In this document: piece after piece, positions 1 through 6,208 of the stretch | Layout: each line of letters opens with the position of its first letter | Position numbering within the stretch: the first letter of the stretch is position 1 | Source: Spirochaetales bacterium | Lineage (GTDB): Bacteria; Spirochaetota; Spirochaetia; DSM-16054; Sediminispirochaetaceae | Direction of reading: 5' to 3' | DNA: 8,916 bases | Assembly (NCBI GenBank): GCA_021767325.1 | Contig: JAASTM010000059.1 | Span: 1-8,916, forward strand | The notes under the pieces: generated by a model | Databases searched by the model: none | What the model was told of the DNA's origin: nothing | The model's input: only the letters and a program-made list of their open reading frames with translations | Position numbers and translations under genes: made by a program

Positions 1-239
1 ATCTCGTGCACAGTTCTGACTCCGTCAATCTGCTGCCATACGAAGCTGCCCAGCTTGTCCAGATCGATATACGAGTACTCGGGCGCACCAAAAATCTTCT
101 GAGATACCCGGTTGAAAAAGCCTGTTCTCCTGATTGTCAGCTGCACTGTACCGTCATCTAAACGGCGCCACCTAATGTGCGCGGTGCGGTCCGGCACGAA
201 ATCGAGGTAATTTTTTTCAGGTTCCTGTTTTCTTCTCAC
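1..239 (-). CDS. PqqD-like small protein, N-terminal part (3' end outside window)
   Basis: This gene runs off the left edge; 79 codons plus two bases are visible, starting at a GTG at 239-237. A GAGGG ribosome site at 247-251 sits seven bases upstream, which fixes the start. The visible protein is basic and charged at first (MRRKQEPEKNYLDFVPDR). It then has a hydrophobic-polar stretch ending in LDKLGSFVWQQIDGVRTVHE (about residues 59-78). An LD..GS.VW..IDG..TV pattern is the hallmark of the PqqD fold, a small winged-helix-like domain. In known cases PqqD binds a precursor peptide and presents it to a radical SAM enzyme. Stand-alone PqqD-like proteins of about 90-100 residues are also common in bacteria with no known peptide pathway, and this looks like one of those. 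No precursor peptide or radical SAM gene is visible here, so the partner is unknown. The family call is fairly secure; the role is not. Confidence 0.75.
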   Translation of the reverse strand, partial: MRRKQEPEKNYLDFVPDRTAHIRWRRLDDGTVQLTIRRTGFFNRVSQKIFGAPEYSYIDLDKLGSFVWQQIDGVRTVHE

Positions 240-246
240 GTCAATT

Positions 247-251
247 CCCTC
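247..251 (-). promoter_or_regulatory. Ribosome binding site of the PqqD-like gene
   Basis: The minus strand reads GAGGG, followed by seven bases and then GTG at 239. This decides the GTG start. I found no convincing -35/-10 pair for this gene in the 119-base gap upstream of it (240-358). Confidence 0.6.
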
Positions 252-277
252 TTGATTTGAACAGCGAAATAGAAGCA

Positions 278-337
278 GCGGCCGGCCATCGCGGACGGAG
301 TGCCGCATTGGACAGTGTGCCCGGCGGGCCGGACCGC
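278..337. terminator. Long-looped GC-rich inverted repeat between the OPT and PqqD-like genes
   Basis: GCGGCCGGCC at 278-287 can pair with GGCCGGACCGC at 327-337, giving ten base pairs with one bulged A. The loop is 39 bases and could itself form a small GCGG/CCGC hairpin (291-306). On the plus strand the right arm is followed by TTTT (338-341), but no plus-strand gene ends here. On the minus strand, where the OPT transcript would end, no clear T-run follows. It could be a weak terminator for the OPT gene, a folded leader of the PqqD-like gene, or chance in GC-rich DNA. Confidence 0.25.
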
Positions 338-358
338 TTTTCAATAGTGGTGTATATG

Positions 359-2281
359 TTATTCCTGAGTCGGTGTGCTCCAGAACGAAGCTGCGACTAA
401 GGTAAGTACCAGCAGGATGAAGAAAATCAAACCACCGGCCTGGCCGAGCACGCCGTTTCCAAAACCAACTAGGTCGGCCAGGGATCCGGCTGCCACAGGT
501 ATAGTGGCAAAGATGGCCAGCAGGATACCGATGAGTCCTTCACCGGCAACCAGTCCGGAGGCATACAGCACTCCGCTGCGAACCTTGTGTTCCTTGGTTT
601 CTGCATCCAGATTCTTTTTGCGGTCGAGAAGGCCGCGGACCAGTCCGCCGACCATAATCGGAGTGGAGAGATGGATCGGGAGGTAGAGACCGACCGCTAC
701 CGGCAGGACCGGAACCCGCAGCAGTTCGAGTACCAGACCGATACCGACACCGGTAAATACCAGTACCCAGGGCAGATTACCGTTCATAACCCCCTCGATT
801 ACCAGACGCATCAGGGTTGCCTGGGGAGCCGGAAGCTCCTTAGAGCCGAATCCGTAAGCATTGTTCAGCAGTGCCAGTACTACCCCGATGACCAGGGCAC
901 TGGCAACTACCCCGACAATCTCACCGAGCTGCTGGCGTTTCGGGGTCGCGCCTACCAGAAAACCGGTTTTGAGGTCCTGACTGGTGTCACCAGCCAGTGC
1001 GGCAATGATTGCGATGATGGTACCGACCACCAGGGCTCCGACCATTCCCGGGACGCCGGTGAAGCCGATGCCCTTGAAGATAGAGGCGGTGATGATAAGG
1101 GTTGCAATAGTCATACCGCTGACCGGGTTAGAACTGGAACCGACCAAACCGACCAGCCGGGCCGATACAGTGGCAAAGAAGAATCCGAAAATCGCAATGA
1201 TCAGGGCGCCGACTATGCCGACCGGAATGTAGTTGGTTGCCATCATGAAGAGGATGATGATACCTACACCGATCAGTACGACCTTCATCGAAAGATCGTT
1301 GTCGGTACGCTGGGCGCTCTCCTCACCTGCCGCAGAAAAGCCGCCCATGGCCTTCTTGAACGTGTCCCAGATGAGGGGCAGGTTTTTGATCAGAGAGAAG
1401 ATACCACCAAAGGCAACCGCACCGGCACCGATATAGCGGATGTAGTTGTCCCAGATACCCCAGAAGCCGAGTTCGCTGATGAGGCTGGAGGCGGGATAGA
1501 TGGTCTCGCTCAGTGCTCCGCCGAAATAACTGATCATCGGAATGACCACCAGCCATCCGAGGGCGCCACCGGCAAAGATATATGCGGCAATGTGCGGACC
1601 GACGATAAACCCGACACCCAGCAGGGCCGGATAGGTATTGGCTCCGATGGCGGCATCCTTGTAGCCGGGGATCTCCCATTCAATGGAACCCTTGAAGAGC
1701 TTGATGCCGTCGGCGACGAATTTGTAAAGAGCGCCGATTCCCAGACCGGTGAAAACGGTCTTGGCACTGGCACCGCCCTTCTCTCCGGCGATCAGTACTT
1801 CGGAACATGCGGTACCTTCCGGATAGGGCAGGGTACCATGCTCTTTTACAATCAGGGCGCGCCGTAGCGGGACCATGAGAAATACACCCAGCAGCCCACT
1901 GATGATGGCGATTACCGTTACCTTTGTGAGGCTCGGAATCGTGTAGCCTTCCAGTGTATTGGCCCAGACGTACAAGGCCGGCAGGGTAAAAATTGCACCG
2001 GCGGCCAATGATTCACCTGCCGAACCGATGGTCTGAACAATGTTGTTTTCCAGGATCGATTCGCGCCGTAATACACCGCGAATAATTCCCATCGAGATAA
2101 CCGCGGCCGGAATAGAAGCACTGATGGTCATACCGACTATCAGGCCGATATAGGCGTTGGCCGCACCGAAGACAACCGCCATCAGTGCACCTATGACAAT
2201 TGCCAGTAAGGTGAGTTCCGGCTTCGATTCACTCGCAGGAATAAATGGTTTGACTGTGTGAGAACTTTGATTATCCTGCAC
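359..2281 (-). CDS. OPT-family oligopeptide transporter
   Basis: This is a complete 640-residue integral membrane protein of the OPT (oligopeptide transporter) family. Members are secondary transporters that import small peptides or, in the YSL branch, metal chelates, driven by an ion gradient. Nearly the whole length is hydrophobic, with about 14-16 membrane segments. Family blocks visible include ANAYIGLIVGMTISASIPAA (41-60), ENNIVQTIGSAGESLAAGA (78-96), LPYPEGTACSEVLIAGEKGG (151-170), GSSSNPVSGMTIATL (381-395), GDTSQDLKTGFLVGATPKRQ (431-450) and LYLPIHLSTPIMVGGL (532-547). The length is normal for the bacterial branch. The GTG start at 2281 has an AGGAGG site five bases upstream, and a promoter is visible in the gap before it. 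It looks monocistronic: the MFS gene upstream has its own weak terminator-like stem, and the PqqD-like gene downstream is over 100 bases away. The substrate cannot be read from sequence; peptide uptake is the default guess. Confidence 0.93.
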   Translation of the reverse strand: MQDNQSSHTVKPFIPASESKPELTLLAIVIGALMAVVFGAANAYIGLIVGMTISASIPAAVISMGIIRGVLRRESILENNIVQTIGSAGESLAAGAIFTLPALYVWANTLEGYTIPSLTKVTVIAIISGLLGVFLMVPLRRALIVKEHGTLPYPEGTACSEVLIAGEKGGASAKTVFTGLGIGALYKFVADGIKLFKGSIEWEIPGYKDAAIGANTYPALLGVGFIVGPHIAAYIFAGGALGWLVVIPMISYFGGALSETIYPASSLISELGFWGIWDNYIRYIGAGAVAFGGIFSLIKNLPLIWDTFKKAMGGFSAAGEESAQRTDNDLSMKVVLIGVGIIILFMMATNYIPVGIVGALIIAIFGFFFATVSARLVGLVGSSSNPVSGMTIATLIITASIFKGIGFTGVPGMVGALVVGTIIAIIAALAGDTSQDLKTGFLVGATPKRQQLGEIVGVVASALVIGVVLALLNNAYGFGSKELPAPQATLMRLVIEGVMNGNLPWVLVFTGVGIGLVLELLRVPVLPVAVGLYLPIHLSTPIMVGGLVRGLLDRKKNLDAETKEHKVRSGVLYASGLVAGEGLIGILLAIFATIPVAAGSLADLVGFGNGVLGQAGGLIFFILLVLTLVAASFWSTPTQE

Positions 2282-2286
2282 TTCGT

Positions 2287-2292
2287 CCTCCT
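2287..2292 (-). promoter_or_regulatory. Strong ribosome binding site of the OPT gene
   Basis: A perfect AGGAGG on the minus strand lies five bases before a GTG codon at 2281-2279. It settles the non-ATG start of the OPT transporter. Confidence 0.8.
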
Positions 2293-2323
2293 TCGAATAG
2301 ATGTTGTAGATTTTGCGAGAGCC

Positions 2324-2352
2324 AGTGTAGCAAAGGAAAACAGGATTGTAAC
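2324..2352 (-). promoter_or_regulatory. Candidate sigma70-type promoter for the OPT gene
   Basis: On the minus strand, GTTACA (2347-2352) and TACACT (2324-2329) are separated by 17 bases. Each matches four of six consensus positions. Transcription would start near 2317, leaving a leader of roughly 35 bases before the GTG start. A second TATAAC at 2365-2370 lacks a good -35 partner at normal spacing. No operator repeat is obvious. Confidence 0.45.
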
Positions 2353-2373
2353 TAGGTTTTGTTTGTTATACTG

Positions 2374-2400
2374 AAAAAAATTTGGAATAGTTTACAAATT
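2374..2400 (-). terminator. Weak AT-rich terminator-like stem after the MFS gene
   Basis: On the minus strand AATTTG (2400-2395) and CAAATT (2384-2379) can pair around a ten-base loop. T residues continue through 2374. The left arm overlaps the last codons of the MFS gene and the loop contains part of its TAA stop. The stem is short and AT-rich, so it would be a leaky terminator at best, but its place between the MFS and OPT genes fits. Confidence 0.35.
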
Positions 2401-3660
2401 CTCGGCATCTTCGGCCGGATAAAGGCGGTCTTTTGAGATGAAATCCCCAATTCTGCTGAAAAAGTGGATTGCCACAACCGACAGGGCTACTGCCGTACCC
2501 ATCGCTGCAAAGAAAAGCGGTAAGCTCGCGAGGAAGAGCTCAATCAGTACTCCTGCGGCTGCATATGCGAGCGGCACGGAGAAGGAGGCCATCGATTCCA
2601 TAATACCGAATATTTTCCCCCGGGCCGAGGGGTGAATATGGCGGTAAAGCGAGGTAGTGATAATTTGATGTACTACTCCGATTGCCGCCCCGGCGGCTGG
2701 CAGCGCGATCCACATGTACACCGGCGAAGCCAGGGGCCACAGTAGAATCAGCAGAAGTGCCAGCAGGGCCAGAGCCGAGGACAGCAAGCTGCGGTTGTAC
2801 TGCCGGCGGCCCGGCAAGAATCCGTATAACAGAGCCCCGGCCCCCCCTCCGGCCAGAAGCAGGGCCAGCGCGATTCCGAACAGATGGGGGCCGAACCCGT
2901 AGCGCTGCTCCAGCAGAAAGGGCAGAGCCAGTATTACCGGCGGATACAGGCTGTTTACGAAGCTGTAGGAGATCAGCAGCGGGCTGAGGCCGGGGTTGCT
3001 GCGAATATAGGTGCGCAGCTCGCTGATCTGACGTTTTATCCGCGGCCGAAAGCGGGAGAGTGACGGCAGCTGCTCGTCCGCCGGAGAGCGGTATTCTATG
3101 CAGGCCTCGGGAATTGCTGAAAGGCTGAATGAGATTCCATTTGCCAGAAAGAGTACCGCCGGGCCGAAAAGGGCGAAGGCAGCGCCTCCCAGCGAGGTGC
3201 CGGCAAAATTGGCGGTGAGCAGAGATGTGCTTTTTATCGAGTTGAGCGATTTGATTTCCTGCGGCGCTACTATTTCCGGGAAAAGGGCGTGGACGGCCGG
3301 CAGAAACAGGGCGGTGCAGCTCGATACGACGAAGGTCCCGGCCAACAGCAGGGGAAATGTGAGTATCCCCTGCAGAGCTGCTATCCCCAGCATAATCATT
3401 ACGCATCCTCGTAGGATATCAGCCCCGACTATCAGCTGCTTTTTATAGGCGGAATCAGCCCAGATGCCGCCGATCGGGGTGAGGGCCACAATCGGCAGAT
3501 ACGCGATGAACTGAAACAGTCCCAGGGCTCCGGGGCTGCCGGTGAGTTGCTTAATAAACAGTATAACTGCCACCAGATACACGCTCGATCCCAGCTTGGA
3601 GACCAGCTGACCGCCCAGCAGCAGTAGAAAATTCCTGTGCCTCCCTTGCGCCTGCACCAT
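2392..3660 (-). CDS. Major facilitator superfamily efflux transporter (MFS_3 / macrolide-efflux-like)
   Basis: This is a 422-residue membrane protein with about 12 hydrophobic segments, the normal MFS length. The loop after the second helix has the MFS motif-A region GGIWADSAYKKQLIVGADIL (64-83), a diverged form of GxLaDrxGrr. A central charged cytoplasmic loop (about 186-222) separates the two halves. Order and composition fit the drug/macrolide exporter branch (MFS_3), not sugar importers. The reading frame stays open upstream to 3921, but that extension is the shadow of the divergent methyltransferase gene. The protein starts well at MVQAQGRHRN, with TM1 beginning at residue 11. An AGGAGG lies only one base before this ATG, so the GTG second codon (3657), at four bases, may be the real start. 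It is divergent from the methyltransferase gene with a 21-base gap. Export of a small molecule is likely; the substrate is unknown. Confidence 0.85.
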   Translation of the reverse strand: MVQAQGRHRNFLLLLGGQLVSKLGSSVYLVAVILFIKQLTGSPGALGLFQFIAYLPIVALTPIGGIWADSAYKKQLIVGADILRGCVMIMLGIAALQGILTFPLLLAGTFVVSSCTALFLPAVHALFPEIVAPQEIKSLNSIKSTSLLTANFAGTSLGGAAFALFGPAVLFLANGISFSLSAIPEACIEYRSPADEQLPSLSRFRPRIKRQISELRTYIRSNPGLSPLLISYSFVNSLYPPVILALPFLLEQRYGFGPHLFGIALALLLAGGGAGALLYGFLPGRRQYNRSLLSSALALLALLLILLWPLASPVYMWIALPAAGAAIGVVHQIITTSLYRHIHPSARGKIFGIMESMASFSVPLAYAAAGVLIELFLASLPLFFAAMGTAVALSVVAIHFFSRIGDFISKDRLYPAEDAENL

Positions 3661-3674
3661 TCCTCCTATATAAG
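3646..3674 (+). promoter_or_regulatory. Candidate promoter for the methyltransferase gene
   Basis: TTGCGC (3646-3651, four of six matches) and TATAAG (3669-3674, five of six) are exactly 17 bases apart. The -35 box lies inside the first codons of the divergent MFS gene, and the spacer contains that gene's ribosome site. A start about seven bases past the -10 would fall at 3681-3682, on the proposed GTG start codon, so the message would be leaderless. Confidence 0.5.
3662..3667 (-). promoter_or_regulatory. Ribosome binding site of the MFS gene, unusually close to the ATG
   Basis: The minus strand reads AGGAGG, then one base, then ATG (3660) directly followed by GTG (3657). One base is too short for good initiation, while four bases to the GTG is near the working range. 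The start may therefore be one codon later than assigned. The site lies inside the spacer of the opposing plus-strand promoter. Confidence 0.6.
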
Positions 3675-3675
3675 A

Positions 3676-3681
3676 AGTATA
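3676..3681 (-). promoter_or_regulatory. Candidate -10 box for the MFS gene
   Basis: The minus strand reads TATACT, five of six matches to the consensus, placed so that transcription would begin close before the AGGAGG at 3662-3667. The matching -35 region (around 3699-3704, TAGCGA) is poor. The box is one base away from the opposing TATAAG at 3669-3674, so the two promoters cannot both be occupied. Confidence 0.35.
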
Positions 3682-4539
3682 GTGAGTAATGAAATAATTC
3701 GCTACTATGACAGCAATACCACCCGCTTTCTCAAATACGGTCACGGTGGCGAGAGTAAAGCCATTCACCGGGCTGTATGGGCAAAAGGAGTTGAAACCCG
3801 CCAACAGGCCATGAACTATGTAAATGCGCGGATCGCCGCGTCGCTGGGCAGTGCCGCGCCTGAAAAAGTCTTGGATATCGGCTGCGGTGTGGGTGGAAGC
3901 ATGCTGTATCTCGCCGACCATACCTCCGACGGGACAAGCCCCGTCCGGCTAGATGGGGTGACTATCAGCCCGCGGCAGGCCGAGATCGGGCAGCAGCTGA
4001 TAGAGAGGGCCGGGTGTGCCGAAAGATGCAGTCTGACTGCCGGTGATTTTACCGATCCGCACCTGTCCGCGCAGCTGTCCCCGCCGTATGACGCTGCCTA
4101 TGCCATTGAATCCTTTCTGCACATGCCCGATGCCGAGCTCTTCTTTGCACAATCGGCTCGCCTCTTACGCAGCGGCGGCAGACTATTCGTCTGTGATGAT
4201 TTTCTCGCGTCTCAGCCGGGGGCAGGGGATCCTGGGCGTACACGAATACTGGCACGGTTCAAGCGCGGATGGCAGGTACAGAGTTTGTACTCTGCCGACC
4301 AGACCCGCAGACTCGCAGAGAAGCACGGCTTTGTTCTGAGGAATACCGACGATCTGACCCCTTATCTCGAGCTGAACCGCCCCAGAGATATCGGAATCCG
4401 CATACTGGTGAAGCTGCTGGGCTGGCTGCCGGTAGATTCCCCCTTCTGGAACAATCTGCTGGGCGGCGATGCATTGCAGCGGCTCTTACTGGGCGGCGAT
4501 ATCAAGTACCTTCTTCTGCGGTTCGAGAAAATCACTTAG
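3682..4539 (+). CDS. Class I SAM-dependent small-molecule methyltransferase
   Basis: From the GTG at 3682 this encodes a 285-residue soluble methyltransferase. The SAM-binding motif VLDIGCGVGGSMLYLADH lies at 63-80. It is followed by DGVTISPRQAEIGQQL (91-106), GDF (121-123), and AIESFLHMPD (141-150). The last two blocks resemble the sterol/tocopherol C-methyltransferase group, whose members carry GITLSP and ESxxHMPD. The N-terminal IIRYYDSNTTRFLKYGHGG (5-23) is also typical of this group, which supports starting near 3682. Earlier starts at GTG 3637 or TTG 3646 would add residues that overlap the MFS gene and look non-conserved. A weak AAGAAG sits four bases before GTG 3682. The C-terminus carries two copies of LLGGD. 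Divergent pairing with an exporter suggests the pair makes or handles one small lipophilic compound. The methyl acceptor is unknown. Confidence 0.85.
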   Translation: MSNEIIRYYDSNTTRFLKYGHGGESKAIHRAVWAKGVETRQQAMNYVNARIAASLGSAAPEKVLDIGCGVGGSMLYLADHTSDGTSPVRLDGVTISPRQAEIGQQLIERAGCAERCSLTAGDFTDPHLSAQLSPPYDAAYAIESFLHMPDAELFFAQSARLLRSGGRLFVCDDFLASQPGAGDPGRTRILARFKRGWQVQSLYSADQTRRLAEKHGFVLRNTDDLTPYLELNRPRDIGIRILVKLLGWLPVDSPFWNNLLGGDALQRLLLGGDIKYLLLRFEKIT

Positions 4540-6208
4540 GAATGTTCAAGGGTGCCGCGGCCGGGCGCGGATTGAGAAAGCGGCCATCTGCTACCGAAAG
4601 GAGGTGGTCGAGAAAGCGCTCTAAACCGGGCAGATTGGAAAGGCGCGGCGGAAGAATTCCGCTTTCATACCCGTAACGGAGAAAGGGCGATGCAATCGAA
4701 TGATCCTTTGCGATAATGTGGATGGGAACCCCGAATCCGGCCCCCTTTTCACTCACCGGAAATTTGGGCTGGTGATCTCCGATAATAATCAGTAAATCGT
4801 CTTCATCTAAATGCGCCCGGGCATATCCGAAGGCCGACTCGAGAGAGTAACGTATCGAGTGGGCATAGCCTTCGAATAGTTCACTGCCCAGGGCCCATGA
4901 GTTGTTGTACCAGGTGTTGCGGGCCCGATCGTAATATATTCGCCCGTTGTTGAACCCTCGCCAGGTATCAATGTAGGGGGGAATATAGTTCCAGGGGACA
5001 TGGCTGGAGCAAAGAATGTATTGGGCGAAATGCGGTGAGGGCGAGGAATGCTCGAGGATGCTCGAGTGAATGTAGTGCAGTTGGTACTGATCGGGCAGTT
5101 CACCGAAGGTAAAGAAGGGCCCGGTGTACTCGAAATCTTCATGCAATACATAGGAGTCGTAAGTGTAGAAACCGGTATACTCTTCGGTCATAAACTTGGA
5201 ACCGGGAGCCGAGAGCACTGTCCGGTAGCCGGATTTGGAGAGCAGATGCAGCAGGTTCGGAGTCTTGTTTTTCACCACCCGGTCGTACTCTACCTGACTG
5301 CGGATTTCTGTGCCGCTGAGGATGGTTGCATCGGCGAGCCAGGAAGTGCCGCCGAAGGTAGTTGAGTCATAGGCATGACTGAATATGTGAAAGCCCGATT
5401 CCTGCAGCAGATCCTCCTGCTGACGATAGAAGTCCTTTAGTCGGGCATAGTGGTGAGGATTGGTAAAAATGGTGGTACCGTACGACTCGACGATTACCAG
5501 GTGAATATTTTTGTCCTTTATGCCCGGCAGAGCAAAACTTTGCGCATCCCGGATATAGGATCCGCTCGAACTGGAGGGGTCTAAAATGGGTACGGCCGCA
5601 CCGACCAGCTTCTTTTCATAGAAAAAGAGTTGATCAATGAGCCGTACTGCCGCCGGCTGGGCCGGAGTTGCGATGATGGAGAATAGGAGAGCGAAGGCGG
5701 CAATACTCAAACTGGGGTTGCGGGGCAAGCGGCCTATAACCGGGCTTGTGCGGCGGAACAGAGTCCAGAACAGAGCGGCAGTAAGGCCGAATACAGTTAT
5801 AGCCGGAAGGATCAGAAAGAGAGGTCGGGAAAAGAGTTCGGTATCGAACAACATATTGAAAAAGTGAGACATAAGCGGGATGTTGGCCCGAATGTCGAAG
5901 GTTCGCAGATACACATGCTGGAAAAAGGCCTCTATTGAGGAGAAAAGCAGCAAGGCCAAAAACAGCAGAGTGAACAGAAATAGGAGTATCCTGGTGAGTA
6001 TCGGAGAAACAGAACGGGTGGTGTGAGAGCCGAAGCCTAGCAGAATCAAAGCCGAGGCAGCCGCCTCCGGGAGGGGGATAAAGATCCAGCGCCATTCATA
6101 CCGGGGAAACCAGACGTAGGCACCCAGCAGTATGTTGAGCAGACAGACGAGTGCATAGACCGCCGCAGCGGCGGCAAGCAGCTTCGAGATACCCGGGCTA
6201 TCCTTCAC
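4532..6208 (-). CDS. LtaS/OpgB-like membrane phospho-alcohol transferase (sulfatase/alkaline phosphatase fold)
   Basis: This encodes a 558-residue protein with five N-terminal membrane helices (about 7-30, 42-60, 70-92, 128-150, 165-182), then a large extracytoplasmic catalytic domain (about 230-500). That is the architecture of lipoteichoic acid synthase and phosphoglycerol transferases, which move glycerol phosphate from phosphatidylglycerol onto a surface acceptor. The LtaS active-site set is visible. The metal-binding Glu is E241 (VESYG), the catalytic nucleophile Thr is T288 (FGGTSW), and the metal ligands D478-H479 are in IIIGDHQPKFP. H403 in SSHVPW matches a further conserved His. A working enzyme is therefore expected. 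The GTG start at 6208 has GGGAGG six bases upstream and overlaps the previous stop as GTGA, so it is probably translationally coupled. The 3' end overlaps the opposing methyltransferase gene by eight bases. The donor and acceptor are inferred from family only; phosphoethanolamine transfer or sulfatase activity is less likely. Confidence 0.85.
   Translation of the reverse strand: MKDSPGISKLLAAAAAVYALVCLLNILLGAYVWFPRYEWRWIFIPLPEAAASALILLGFGSHTTRSVSPILTRILLFLFTLLFLALLLFSSIEAFFQHVYLRTFDIRANIPLMSHFFNMLFDTELFSRPLFLILPAITVFGLTAALFWTLFRRTSPVIGRLPRNPSLSIAAFALLFSIIATPAQPAAVRLIDQLFFYEKKLVGAAVPILDPSSSSGSYIRDAQSFALPGIKDKNIHLVIVESYGTTIFTNPHHYARLKDFYRQQEDLLQESGFHIFSHAYDSTTFGGTSWLADATILSGTEIRSQVEYDRVVKNKTPNLLHLLSKSGYRTVLSAPGSKFMTEEYTGFYTYDSYVLHEDFEYTGPFFTFGELPDQYQLHYIHSSILEHSSPSPHFAQYILCSSHVPWNYIPPYIDTWRGFNNGRIYYDRARNTWYNNSWALGSELFEGYAHSIRYSLESAFGYARAHLDEDDLLIIIGDHQPKFPVSEKGAGFGVPIHIIAKDHSIASPFLRYGYESGILPPRLSNLPGLERFLDHLLSVADGRFLNPRPAAAPLNIPK

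Noticed and set aside
587..1867. Long plus-strand open frame of 426 codons inside the OPT gene
   Set aside because: It is fully antisense to a clear OPT transporter. Its product is a low-hydrophobicity string rich in D, G, Q, T and R with no family pattern, as expected from the mirror of hydrophobic codons.
2365..2370. TATAAC as an alternative -10 for the OPT gene
   Set aside because: No acceptable -35 lies at 16-18 bases, and the site sits just after the terminator-like stem.
2540..3406. Second minus-strand open frame of 288 codons within the MFS gene
   Set aside because: It is an Arg/Ser/Gly/Pro-rich shadow in another frame with no membrane segments or motifs.
3661..3921. N-terminal extension of the MFS frame (87 extra residues)
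   Set aside because: The extension is antisense to the methyltransferase's conserved N-terminus and SAM motif, and the good ribosome site AGGAGG lies next to ATG 3660.
4459..4500. Direct repeat CTGGGCGGCGAT near the methyltransferase 3' end
   Set aside because: Two short copies 30 bases apart encode the repeated LLGGD; there is no sign of a mobile or regulatory element.
4555..4570. CCGCG/CGCGG hairpin near the convergent gene ends, as a terminator
   Set aside because: It lies inside the LtaS-like coding region, and no T-run follows on either strand.
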